DNA of 38,745 bases from the NCBI GenBank assembly GCA_001910725.1, contig MJGA01000091.1, forward strand, positions 1 through 38,745, in the 5' to 3' direction. The notes under the pieces are model-generated. The model did not search any database. It was not told where the DNA came from and saw only the letters and a program-made list of their open reading frames with translations. Position numbers and translations under genes: made by a program. The stretch comes from Phanerodontia chrysosporium. Taxonomy: Eukaryota; Basidiomycota; Agaricomycetes; Polyporales; Phanerochaetaceae. Positions within the stretch are counted from its first letter, which is position 1; every line of letters starts with the position of its first letter. Shown here piece by piece: positions 10,001 to 16,870 of the stretch.

Positions 10001-12361
10001 CTGCCCTAAAGACTCTGTAGTATATAAGGGTAGCACTCTTCGCTCCTGTCCGTCATCTCGACCTCTTGGTCAATACGGACAGGTAAGCTGCACTTTGTAT
10101 TCTTTACTATCTCTCAATAATAACTTGGTCAATACGGACAGCTGAATAAGTTGCTCGTCGCTGCGTGACTCGCTCCGCCGCGCCTCGTCGTCGTCCTCCC
10201 CATCTGCCCTCCCTCGTGAAGCGTTGAGCCCTTGCTCCGCAACAGTACGTCTCTCAGGTTTGTTTACGGTGAAGCTGCGCTAATTACCACTCAGAATATT
10301 CCGTGCAAGATCTCGCTCACCTTCGACGCTTGGACAAGCGATGCCGGCGATCCATACCTCAATGTATCTGCACATTATATTGACGCACCAGCAGAAAGCC
10401 CCACTGCTTGGTCCTTGCAGTCCAATATCCTCGGCTTCACGAAGATCGAGGGAAGTCACAGTGGAGAAAACCTTGCGCAAGTCATCATGCGCATTGTAGA
10501 TCGCTATGAGATTCGGGACAAGGTGAGCATGATCTATTAATGCTTCACCAGATGCTCATGACGTTTTCAGCTTGGCTGGGCTACTTCAGACAACGCGACG
10601 TCCAACGATACCTGTATGCGCTCCATGGAGCGCATATTGGAACGGTCTGGCACAATGTGGGATGCGCGTCGGCAGCGTGTACGCTGTCACGAGCATATCT
10701 TCCATCTTGCTGCAAAGGCTGTCGTTGAGACGGTTTGCCCATCTCCAAGCTCGAGGTCGAGATTGAAGAGCTCTCGTGCTGCGGCAGTCGAGGACATCTC
10801 GGATGAAGATGCTGACGACCAAGTCGATGAGTGGCGTAATGACACAAATGGCGCAGATGATGCAGAGGACCCTATCGACTTCGAGGGAGGCGACGTCCTC
10901 AGCAAAGCCCTTGGCTTGATTAATCAGGTATATTGTCTCTCGTATCCTTAGCCATGTTACTGATCGTTTATCGTTTTCAGGTTCGAGCGTCACCCCAGGC
11001 ACGCGCATACTTTGCGACAGTCTGCCGTGAGGAAGGAGTAAAGGAGCTTCATCTTCTGAAGTGGGTGCGCACTCGCTGGGGATCTATGCACGACATGATC
11101 CAGCGGCTGTATGACTTGCAACCAGTACGTTTCTTCCTTCCCAACGGATCTACTAGTACTGACATCAATTCCAGGCCGTCAACAAGTTCTGTCAGCTTGC
11201 AGACGACTCGCCGAAGGTTCCAGATCTCGCAAGGGGCCGCAAATATGCGGACTACAAGCTTAGGCCGCACGAATGGAAGCTCCTGGAGCTTCTCTGCATT
11301 GTTTTGAAGGTACGCAGATTATTGCATTGTACACCACTTATTTTGAGACGTATATCGCAGGTTCTACGCGAGGCGCAGCACTCCTTCTCGTCAGAGAAGA
11401 CACCAACACTCTGGCGTGCCATTCCGGAGTTCGAGTACCTTCAGACTACTTGGGAGGAGATGGCAAACAAGCCGTCCTTTGCCCCAGTGAAGGAGGGCAT
11501 TGAGGCAGGCCTCGCCAAGTTGCAGAAGTACTACTGTGCTATGGACGATAGCAATGTGTACTTCATCAGCCTCAGTGCGTAGACGACCCTCTACCATGAC
11601 TTGTACTAATTCTGTTGCCTATAGTTCTCACTCCAGACGTCAAGGATGAATACTTCAAGGAGAATTGGGACCAAGACTGGATTGATAGCGGCATGCGTGC
11701 CCTTCGAGAGGTGGTATGTGCTGTTTATTAGTTTAATACATTGAAGGCTAACGTATGTACTGTAGTTCGCTTCCTATGCCTCCATAGATGCATCACCGTC
11801 CCATTGCGCTTCAACGGCACCATCCTCACCTGCTACATCGCCGCCGCTCTCTTCAACACCTTCGACATCATCTATTGCATCATCTGCCTCAGCGCAGAGC
11901 TCAGCCAGCCATGGATTCGCATGGATGCGCAAGGCTTTGAGCAGCCGTCTCGCGACCGAGCGCGCATCACACGACATCTATGAGGAGCTCGACCGGTACC
12001 TCCGTAGCCCACTTGTACTTGACTGCAAGGACCCGATTGCGTGGTGGGGGGTACGCTCTCTCGTCTTTATGCACTCTTAATGTATAAACTGACATTACTG
12101 ATCTAGCACCACGCTTCTGAGTACCCGATTCTCTCACGAATGGCAAGAGACTATCTTGCCATTCAGGGATCTGCGGTTGCTTCGGAGCGAGCATTCTCGA
12201 GCGGTAAGATTACAGGTACTGCACGCCGCAATCGTCTCAAGCCTGAGACGTTTGAGGCGCTGCAGCTACTCAAAGACGGGTACCGTACAGGCTTAGTAGA
12301 CGTTTCGGTGCAGGCGCAGCAGGCTGCGCACTTTGTACTCGATTCTGAAGACGAGCTTTAG
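1012..12361 (+). CDS. hAT transposase, 16 exons, interrupted in intron 8 by element A
   Basis: I could join 16 exons with GT..AG introns and no stop or frameshift: 1012-1141, 1192-1409, 1467-1526, 1588-1623, 1681-1824, 1873-1985, 2040-2319, 2387-2542, 10295-10522, 10571-10927, 10981-11124, 11175-11309, 11361-11574, 11625-11713, 11766-12050, 12107-12361. The product is about 947 aa. The N-terminus is acidic and basic low-complexity. A BED-type zinc finger follows (C230, C233, H252, H256; spacing C-x2-C-x18-H-x3-H). The RNase H-like core starts with ISLTFDAWTSD (D390 is the likely first catalytic Asp) and continues with GWATSDN and the CHEHIFHLAAK block. The C-terminal hAT dimerisation region contains AVASERAFSSG (E890). 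Element A occupies intron 8; without it that intron is 50 nt. The protein would bind the element ends and cut and paste the hAT. The exon model is by eye and needs RNA support. Confidence 0.88.
2548..3239 (+). repeat. Element A 5' LTR
   Basis: 692 bp, TG...CA ends, preceded by TSD GTACG (2543-2547). It contains a TATA box (3016-3023), a likely transcript start near 3050 and an 18-bp direct repeat (3060-3077, 3119-3136) that brackets a possible intron. Confidence 0.95.
3016..3023 (+). promoter_or_regulatory. Element A LTR TATA box
   Basis: TATATAAG in the 5' LTR, with an identical copy at 10021-10028 in the 3' LTR. A start about 34 nt downstream (A3050) coincides with the sequence complementary to the proposed primer site at 3242-3251. 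Confidence 0.65.
3242..3251 (+). other. Element A primer site, probably self-priming
   Basis: AGGTCGAGAT, two bases after the 5' LTR, is the exact complement of ATCTCGACCT at 3050-3059, which lies where the transcript should begin. Tf1/sushi-type chromoviruses prime reverse transcription by pairing the 5' end of their own RNA with a site just after the LTR. No clear tRNA-type TGG primer site is present here. Confidence 0.55.
3344..4082 (+). CDS. Element A pre-gag reading frame, function unknown
   Basis: Two overlapping open frames precede gag. Frame 1 is open from 3346 to 3606 (contains FAVPKDVQLKDHIPQRIFD). Frame 0 is open across 3483-4082 and ends in VYEAGYFD at a TAG. Joining a donor at GTATCC (about 3522) to an AG near 3579-3590 would fuse KAVVKY to AREAEQRVGNRIREQ and give one protein of roughly 220 aa. 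It is charged and helical, with LLHIVNSDHAHHFHLLLERL near its middle. I do not recognise a family. There is no ATG at a fitting start. It may be a spliced accessory protein, an upstream extension of Gag, or a decayed frame. Confidence 0.4.
4513..5763 (+). CDS. gag: Element A Gag
   Basis: 416 aa from ATG 4513. The N-terminus is proline-rich. The central retrotransposon gag domain includes PVPFKGKGSDTARLFRAAY and WARQYIEQ...TFWEAFKNRF. A single CCHC zinc knuckle, CNHCGKKGHWSRVC, lies at about residues 337-350, followed by a serine-rich tail. Gag forms the cytoplasmic virus-like particle and packages RNA through the knuckle. The same frame is open upstream to 4090 without an ATG. The TAA at 5761-5763 follows a -1 slippery site by one codon, so a fraction of ribosomes should continue into pol. 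Confidence 0.9.
   Translation: MSSTPGGAPPGPAPPDPISAALLQMAQAMTQLTNTVNTLAQTIGANRTTVNATVNANKELPFVEKPVPFKGKGSDTARLFRAAYRIYADGQPEKFGKRDVNGNLQRDPESGKILVDGQKWIVGALSFMQDEAAEWARQYIEQAADGTQIFDGSRATFWEAFKNRFEPMDEKAEALSKLQACTQGNRRFAEFFAEFQALAGRTKLTPEDLAARLRTKFNKDYLERISYMVNPSTGKGPETYDELKNAGFAVDRSKDKLSQDLLAQQGKTSSTPASSSARAFRDPNAMDIDAANIDELFKGLTGTDLKRQFDAVMKDRCKVCGSKSHKSTDPVHRDSVCNHCGKKGHWSRVCRARLEGKPRTAPATAAVRASSSDTSSQDSSSPASSSSSSSSDDQAAALAALRDQLALIQKQLGGFA
5751..5795 (+). promoter_or_regulatory. Element A -1 ribosomal frameshift signal (gag-pol)
   Basis: The heptamer G GGT TTT (5751-5757) fits X XXY YYZ in the gag frame. A 6-nt spacer holds the last gag codon and the stop. A stem then starts at 5764: GGGGCCG (5764-5770) pairs with CGGTCCCC (5788-5795, one bulged T), and an inner ACG/CGT pairing closes a 6-base loop. 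The -1 frame is open across the junction and leads into the protease. Confidence 0.7.
5760..7930 (+). CDS. pol: Element A Pol part 1: protease, reverse transcriptase, RNase H
   Basis: Frame 0, entered by -1 shift from gag; no ATG is needed. The aspartic protease has the DSGA motif (Asp at about 5964). The reverse transcriptase (about 6560-7330) shows KKKDGKLRFIQDYRKLN, FDVRWGYNNVRI and the catalytic YLDD at 7026-7037. The RNase H (about 7440-7850) shows TDASGYATGG, WDREMLAI and TDHQNLQYW. Near 7925-7934 the frame is lost: CCCCTCCCCC lacks one C relative to the expected NPLPLEKR, and the integrase continues in frame 2. The enzyme set copies Gag-packaged RNA into DNA in cytoplasmic particles. 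Confidence 0.92.
7931..9514 (+). CDS. pol: Element A Pol part 2: integrase with chromodomain
   Basis: Continues pol in frame 2 after a one-base loss in a C run. The HHCC zinc-binding region is H-DAPTAGHPGKHT...CDQCQRY (about 8130-8270). The catalytic core has VDLIT, SDRGPQF and GKVERKN as the D,D-35-E residues. The GPY/F module (LGPRQLGPFKVLEKIG) follows, then a C-terminal chromodomain (about 9205-9370, EEYVVEKILDSR...YKVRWKGYG...TWEKADNL) that in related chromoviruses steers integration to modified histones. The stop TGA is at 9512-9514, 38 bp before the 3' LTR. Confidence 0.92.
   Translation, partial: PLEKRIRDCSEKEKEVADALQVLRTKGPRKLRNGVLEWEEDNGLLYYHGKVYVPNSAALRNDVIKSCHDAPTAGHPGKHTTLELVSRYYWWPRISADVSRYVLGCDQCQRYKSAPHPKATLQPHDVPSGPWEHVGVDLITQLPRDAKTKKDSIAVYVDHYSDQCHLVPVDSTITAAGMGDVHYTDIFRLHGLPRKIFSDRGPQFAAQYMRALYKRLGIATGLTTAYHPEGNGKVERKNQEVEKFLRLFVSQRQDDWVDWLPMAEFTLNSHVSSATERTPFEIVYGYTPDFTIPAGKHTKVPALDERLDRMAHVRKEAEAALRLTKARMKEEYEAAKKRAHSFKVGDQVWLSTKDLSIDQPSPKLGPRQLGPFKVLEKIGDLDYRLELPSWLKIHPVFHVNRLSPWHDQGVEKPLPPKPVKVAGEEEYVVEKILDSRIYRRQLQYKVRWKGYGQAGDTWEKADNLKHAKALVSKFHRENPEAPRKLAATAFEALAASFRPFVTEVDVSHLSASDRAKADLDWEEGRHI
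9540..9552 (+). other. Element A polypurine tract
   Basis: AGGAGGGGGGTAA directly abuts the 3' LTR at 9553, the expected plus-strand primer. Confidence 0.8.
9553..10244 (+). repeat. Element A 3' LTR
   Basis: 692 bp, about 99% identical to 2548-3239. It is preceded by a purine tract (9540-9552, AGGAGGGGGGTAA) and followed by the second GTACG (10245-10249), which is also the start of the hAT intron. Confidence 0.95.
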
Positions 12362-12639
12362 TGTCTTACATTGTATTTCTTTACTCTTAATGTTTATTTT
12401 ACTCGAATACAGACCTCAGAACACTGTCGAGTGCAATGGCAGAGGCGTGGCGAGCAGCGCGAGTACAGCCTGCGGTCAAGAGTCCACTGGGTCCCGGCAG
12501 TATCTGGGGTCCTGCCACGCTGGTACTGGCGCTGTGCCTTTCGTGCTCACTCTGCCGCACCGTTCGAGCTGTCCTCGCAATCTAAGGGCGTCGCATAAAG
12601 GTATGTAGCATATATTACACAATATTTACATTAATAGAT

Positions 12640-12794
12640 GTGGTTCTGGGTTCGAACCTGCTCGTGAACCCGAACTGGACCCTTGAACCTGTTCGGCAAG
12701 GGTCCAGTTCAGGTTCAGGTTCAGGTTCGGGCTCTGCTCACAGGTTCGGGTTCGGGTTCAGCCTTAGGGTTCGATGAACCGAACTAAACCGAAC
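12640..12794. repeat. hAT right subterminal GGTTC-rich repeats
   Basis: The tract contains many direct and inverted GGTTC/GAACC units, such as GGTTCAGGTTCAGGTTCGGG near 12710-12730. It mirrors the left cluster. The stretch from 12362 to 12640 is the 3' untranslated part of the transposase gene, and I see no further gene in it. Confidence 0.75.
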
Positions 12795-12815
12795 CCCGGC
12801 AACACTAGTTTGGCT
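12795..12815 (-). repeat. hAT right end: 13-bp TIR plus 8-bp TSD
   Basis: This is the complement of the left TIR at 216-228, followed directly by the second copy of GTTTGGCT (12808-12815). The element B integrase frame resumes inside this duplication. Confidence 0.95.
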
Positions 12816-13731
12816 TGACGCAAAGGATCTGAACCTTCGGGTTCCCTCCAAAAAACTGGCACCAAAGCGAGTAGGCCCTTACGAGATCGTAGAGCAGCTG
12901 GGACCGGTTACCTTCAAGCTGAAGTTACCAGCCCATGTGAAGATTCACCCGGTCTTCCACGCAAGCAAGCTCACGAAGCACGTCGAGGATGAGGTCGCCA
13001 ATCGCACGCGCAAACCCCTACCACCCATTCGTGTGGGTGATGACGAGGAGTACGAGGTCGAGCAGATCGTAGATGCACAGCCAGACTCTAAAGGTCGTGT
13101 TATGTACCGAGTACGGTGGAGAGGCTACGATGAGCATAGCGACACATGGGAATACTTGCCCAATCTCAAGCACGCTATGGCGAAGGTCAAACAATTCCAC
13201 AAGAAATACCCAGATGCGCCGAGGGCAATTTCCCTTCTGCAACGCCACCACGACGAGGAGGATGAGTTTTTCGTGCGCGAACTCGCGCTACTCCAATCTT
13301 GGGGAGCAGACGACCAGTTCGAGGTCGAGCTCATGAACAAGGACGCAAAACTCCCCTCACGTGGCTCGCCAGAAAGCGCAGGGTTGGATCTTTTCATCAC
13401 GGAAGACCTTACGCTCAAGCCCCATGATCGCAAGCTAGCGTCAACTGGCCTTCGAATGTGTACTCCACCAGGTACCTACGCTCGAGTCGCACCACGGAGT
13501 GGCCTCAGCCTCAGAGGCATCGACATAGGAGCAGGCGTTATTGACCGAGATTATCGAGGAGAGCTCAAAATTCTACTCATCAACAACTCGCCCGACACCT
13601 TTACATTCCACAAGGGTGATCGTGTCGCTCAACTCGTGCTCGAAAGAATCTCCTACGCCGAACCAACTCCGGTTTCTCGCCTCGACTCAACCATTCGCAG
13701 CAGCGATGGTTTTGGCTCCACTGGTATTTAG
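12808..13731 (+). CDS. pol: Element B Pol 3' part: GPY/F, chromodomain and dUTPase
   Basis: The frame resumes at the hAT TSD (VWLDAKDLNLRVPSKKL) and stays open to TAG at 13729-13731. The integrase GPY/F module (RVGPYEIVEQLGPVTF) is followed by a chromodomain (about 13048-13230: EEYEVEQIVDAQ, YRVRWRGYD, DTWEYLPNLK) and a helical linker. A dUTPase domain (about 13321-13728) then shows all five family motifs in order: AGLDLF; PRSGLSL; GVIDRDYRGEL with the catalytic Asp and stacking Tyr; KGDRVAQLV; RSSDGFGSTG. dUTPase hydrolyses dUTP to dUMP and would limit uracil in the element's cDNA. The fusion lies at the extreme C-terminus of the polyprotein. Apart from the hAT no lesion is seen in the part present. 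Confidence 0.93.
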   Translation, partial: VWLDAKDLNLRVPSKKLAPKRVGPYEIVEQLGPVTFKLKLPAHVKIHPVFHASKLTKHVEDEVANRTRKPLPPIRVGDDEEYEVEQIVDAQPDSKGRVMYRVRWRGYDEHSDTWEYLPNLKHAMAKVKQFHKKYPDAPRAISLLQRHHDEEDEFFVRELALLQSWGADDQFEVELMNKDAKLPSRGSPESAGLDLFITEDLTLKPHDRKLASTGLRMCTPPGTYARVAPRSGLSLRGIDIGAGVIDRDYRGELKILLINNSPDTFTFHKGDRVAQLVLERISYAEPTPVSRLDSTIRSSDGFGSTGI

Positions 13732-13753
13732 GCTTCACCAGGAGGTTCAGCTA

Positions 13754-13767
13754 GAATTGGGGGTAAT
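13754..13767 (+). other. Element B polypurine tract
   Basis: AGAATTGGGGGTAA precedes the 3' LTR of B. The identical tract precedes the LTR of copy B' (37004-37017, minus). Confidence 0.75.
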
Positions 13768-14366
13768 GTCACAGTTTTTCGTCTCAACCCTTAGGGTTAG
13801 GGGCAGCAGGTGACAGAAGCGATTACTCCGAACTGTGACATGCAGAAGCGCTGGAGTGACAGCCCTAGGCTCGGGGCTGGTCACGTGATACGGCGGTCAC
13901 GTGATGCGCACACGTGCGGTATCCCAGGGTCACATGGTCGAAGGTCTAGAAGCAGGCAAGGGTCTGGAAGCGCCGAGACACCCCGGAATGGACTAGAAAG
14001 TCCTGGAGGTCTCTGGACAGGTCCGGACAGTGCTGGAACGTTCTGGGGGTTTCTGGGACATCGTAGGAACATTTAGGAACGTGTAGGAGAATGTAGGAAT
14101 GCCTGTAGGGCACTAGCCAATAGCGTAGTAGGTATTAGATAGCTAGGACCCTGAACACCGGTCCCTGGGGACCTGGTGCACATGTATATAAACCCTGAGG
14201 GCTGGGGGTGCCTCCCCAGCTTCAATCTCATCGCATCTCACCTCTCTAGTCTCTATACCTCGTTTTCAAGCTTGGCTACACCCGTTGTAGTCCAAGTAAA
14301 CCTTTGCAAGTGAGTATTGCGGGTTGGTTTGGTGTATAGGCGCTAGGGCAGCGCATTTTTGTGATA
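13768..14366 (+). repeat. Element B 3' LTR
   Basis: 599 bp, starts TGTCACAG and ends TTTGTGATA. The boundaries are set by comparison with the inverted copy at 36414-37003, after which the two sequences diverge. It contains a TATA box (TATATAAA, about 14185-14192), paired TCACGTGA sites (13881-13888, 13897-13904) and many degenerate TAGGAAC/TGGAAC units. It is followed at once by element C coding sequence, so the right-hand TSD is probably ACTAC (14367-14371). The left one lies outside the window. Confidence 0.88.
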
Positions 14367-16108
14367 ACTACGACATTCAGTACTTGCCCGGTCACATGAA
14401 CACTCCTGCAGATTCCATGTCCCGGAATCCGCTTTTCGTGGCTGCTCTTCGCGCGATGCGCAAGGCAGCCCGCGCGCTGTCCCACCGTCCTCGAGTGCAG
14501 TCGAGACGGGTTGCCGTCGCTGCGGCAACAGGGACCCTGCGCGTGGCGGCCGATCCCGCCTGGCTCACACGAATCAGCGACGGATATGAAGAAGACGAGT
14601 GGACGAAGAAGCTGGCCGCGAACCTCTGGGACGAGGTGGCGCGGACCGCAGCAGGGGAAGAGGGAGACAAGCTCAACGGTCTACAAGCATTGCGGAAAGG
14701 TCTACTCGACGGGAAGGAGAAAGCTGGGGTTGTCGTCCGACACGGGTTGCTTTATGTGGGTCAACGGCTATGCGTTCCTCGGGTAGCTGATCTACGCGAG
14801 GCGCTTTTCCGTCTTGCACACGACTCCCTAGGACACTTTGGAGGTGAGAAGTCCTACGGCGCCCTCCAGCCCTCCTACTACTGGCCACGGATGCGCGCAG
14901 AGCTGGAAGGCATGTACGTTCCCTCTTGCGAGGATTGTCAACAGAACAAATCCAGTACACGCAAACCGCCCGGACCCCTCCACCCGCTGCCGATTCCGGA
15001 CGCACGCTGCGACTCCGTCGCAATCGACTTCATCGGGCCGCTCCCGGAGGACGAAGGCAACGACTGCATCGTCACCATGACGGACCGCCTGAACTCCGAC
15101 TTTCGAGCCGTCGCTTGCCAATCGGATATCGACGCTGAAGAATTCGCCGCGCTCTTCTTTGAGCATTGGTACTGTGAGAATGGTCTCCCTCTCAAGATCA
15201 TTTCCGACCGCGACAAGTTGTTTATCTCTCGATTCTGGCGAGCTCTCCACCATCTCACGGGAGTGAAGGTAAAGATGTCCACCTCGTATCACCCTCAGAC
15301 CGATGGGGCCTCGGAGCGAACGAACAAAACCATTATCCAAGCTCTCCGCTTCCATGTCCAGCGAAACCAAACCGGATGGGCCCGCGCGCTGCCTCTCGTC
15401 CGCTTTAATTACATGAATACGGTCAACGCCTCCACTGGTTTCACCCCATTCCAGCTGCGCCACAGTCGTTCACCTCGTCTCATTTCCCCATTGTGCCAAC
15501 CTACCACCGCCGACCCCGCCGCACTGCAAGTGGACGCACTCATCCGGCGCATCGAGACCGACGTCCTCGAAGCTCGAGACAACCTTCTCCTCGCGAAACA
15601 CCATCAGGCGGAACAGGCGAACCGCCACCGCGGTGCCGAACACGTCTACAAGGTGAACGACCAGGTCATGTTGTCCACGTTCCACCGACGCCACGACTAC
15701 ATGCAACGTGGGGATCACCGTGTTGCCAAGTTCATGTGTCGATTCGATGGGCCTTACCGTGTAATCCAAGCTTGGCCGGAATCCTCCGTCTACACCCTCG
15801 ACTTGCCTGACCACATGCACATCTTCCCCACCTTCCACGCGTCACTCCTCCGGCCGTTCATCGCTAACGACGACGACCAATACCCGTCGCGCGCACGTGC
15901 TGAACCGGGCCCAGTTGTCACCGATTTCGGCGACCAGGAGTGGTTTGTCGACGAGATCATCGACCGTAGGCACCGTGGCCGTGGGTGGCAGTACCTCGTA
16001 CGCTGGCGCGGTTACGGTCCCCAACACGACCAATGACTACCCGGGTCTGAGGTGCAGGACCTCGAAGCTCTCGACAAATATCTCGAGGCCAACCCTCCCC
16101 CCGAGTAA
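14367..16108 (+). pseudogene. pol: Element C pol remnant: RNase H end, integrase, chromodomain
   Basis: Immediately after the B LTR the frame reads NYDIQYLPGHMNTPADSMSR, the end of an RNase H, so the 5' part of C lies beyond B, left of the window. The integrase is complete: H-DSLGHFGGEKS...CEDCQQN, then DFIGPLP, ISDRDKLF and DGASERTNK as catalytic blocks, and GPYRVIQAW. The chromodomain (EWFVDEIIDR...YLVRWRGYG) is cut by TGA at 16034-16036, almost certainly from TGG, because the same frame continues LPGSEVQDLEALDKYLEANPP to TAA at 16106. C belongs to a different chromovirus lineage from A and B. Confidence 0.9.
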
Positions 16109-16129
16109 CTTCTTCCGGATGGGAAGGAG

Positions 16130-16722
16130 TGTAACCCTGCGGTTACACAGTACCTGCCTTTCCAGGACGGACGCCACCAGGACGCGCGCTTTTCTCCTTT
16201 TGGACTATGGACTTCCGGATTTGCTAGATAGCTTTCACACTCCGCTCGTGCTTCGCGAGCGTCGTTTCTCTTGCTTGCACCTCCCCTTCGTTCCTTTTCT
16301 TCAGACCTCCTGCACGGAACGAAGGTATGCCTCACCCTTAACACTATTTATTACTTGTACTTATGAGACCTCCTGCACGGAACGAAGAATATACTCTGTT
16401 CCCGTTCTTCTCGTCTGAACTGAGTGTTCCCGTCGCCGAAGGCGCGGCTGGGTTCCACAAAGCCATAATAACTGCAGAGCAATAAGCATCGAGGCTATTG
16501 CTTGAGTTATTTCCCCCATCCCAACACCCTGCATATTCTCAAGACTCTGAGGATAAGCCTTGTCACTCCCACACACTACCCTACAACCCCCAACGAACGA
16601 CTGGAGACCCTCCGATCCAAAGTCGCGATCCGAGAATCCAGGCGGTTTAGCAAGAACGTTGACCACGGCCTAACCACCCAACCTCAACACTTCCTAATCA
16701 CCGCAAAAGAAGCGTCGTTACA
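16130..16722 (+). repeat. Element C 3' LTR
   Basis: 593 bp, from TGTAACCC to CGTTACA (terminal inverted hexamer TGTAAC/GTTACA). A purine tract GGATGGGAAGGAG (16117-16129) precedes it. A short direct repeat, CCTGCACGGAACGAAG, occurs twice (about 16309 and 16371). No gene is seen. It ends exactly where an inverted A-family LTR begins, giving a candidate TSD TCGGC (16723-16727). Confidence 0.8.
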
Positions 16723-16870
16723 TCGGCGAAGGGAGTCATCAGAGATGACAGTGCCTCCTCAGCGATCCGGGGAACCGGTTGCAAGGCAGACCGGTGATCC
16801 AGGCAGTGTCTTGAGCGCGCAGCGGGATGCGCTGGTGTCTAGGGGTGATGCGCCACCAGGGCGCTGGCGC
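16723..16870 (-). repeat. Fragment of an A-family LTR, inverted
   Basis: This 148-bp piece is closely similar to the reverse complement of roughly 2685-2835 in the element A LTR, with scattered transitions. Element C begins within it on the left and element D cuts it on the right, so it is older than both. Confidence 0.85.

Larger units (their letters stand above)
2548..10244 (+). mobile_element. Element A: Ty3/Gypsy chromovirus, 7.7 kb, near complete
   Basis: Two 692-bp LTRs (2548-3239 and 9553-10244) start TGTCACGG and end GCAACA, and are flanked by the 5-bp duplication GTACG (2543-2547, 10245-10249). The internal part carries an unassigned first frame, gag, and pol in the order protease, reverse transcriptase, RNase H, integrase, chromodomain. 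By eye the LTRs differ at seven positions, all transitions (about 1%), so the insertion is recent relative to the elements around it. One single-base loss in pol near 7925-7934 is the only clear lesion. Confidence 0.95.
216..12807 (+). mobile_element. hAT DNA transposon, 12.6 kb including a nested LTR element
   Basis: Both ends carry the inverted repeat TAGTGTTGCCGGG (216-228, and its complement at 12795-12807). They are flanked by the 8-bp duplication GTTTGGCT (208-215 and 12808-12815). Eight-base duplications and a TAGNGTTGCC-like end are standard for the hAT superfamily. The intact target is seen in the related copy near 37950 (minus). Without element A and its 5-bp duplication the transposon is about 4.9 kb and holds one transposase gene with every exon open. 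It inserted into the integrase of element B. Confidence 0.95.

Noticed and set aside
14324..14366. Start of the element C frame inside the B LTR
   Set aside because: The first codons are LTR sequence read by chance; C begins at 14367.
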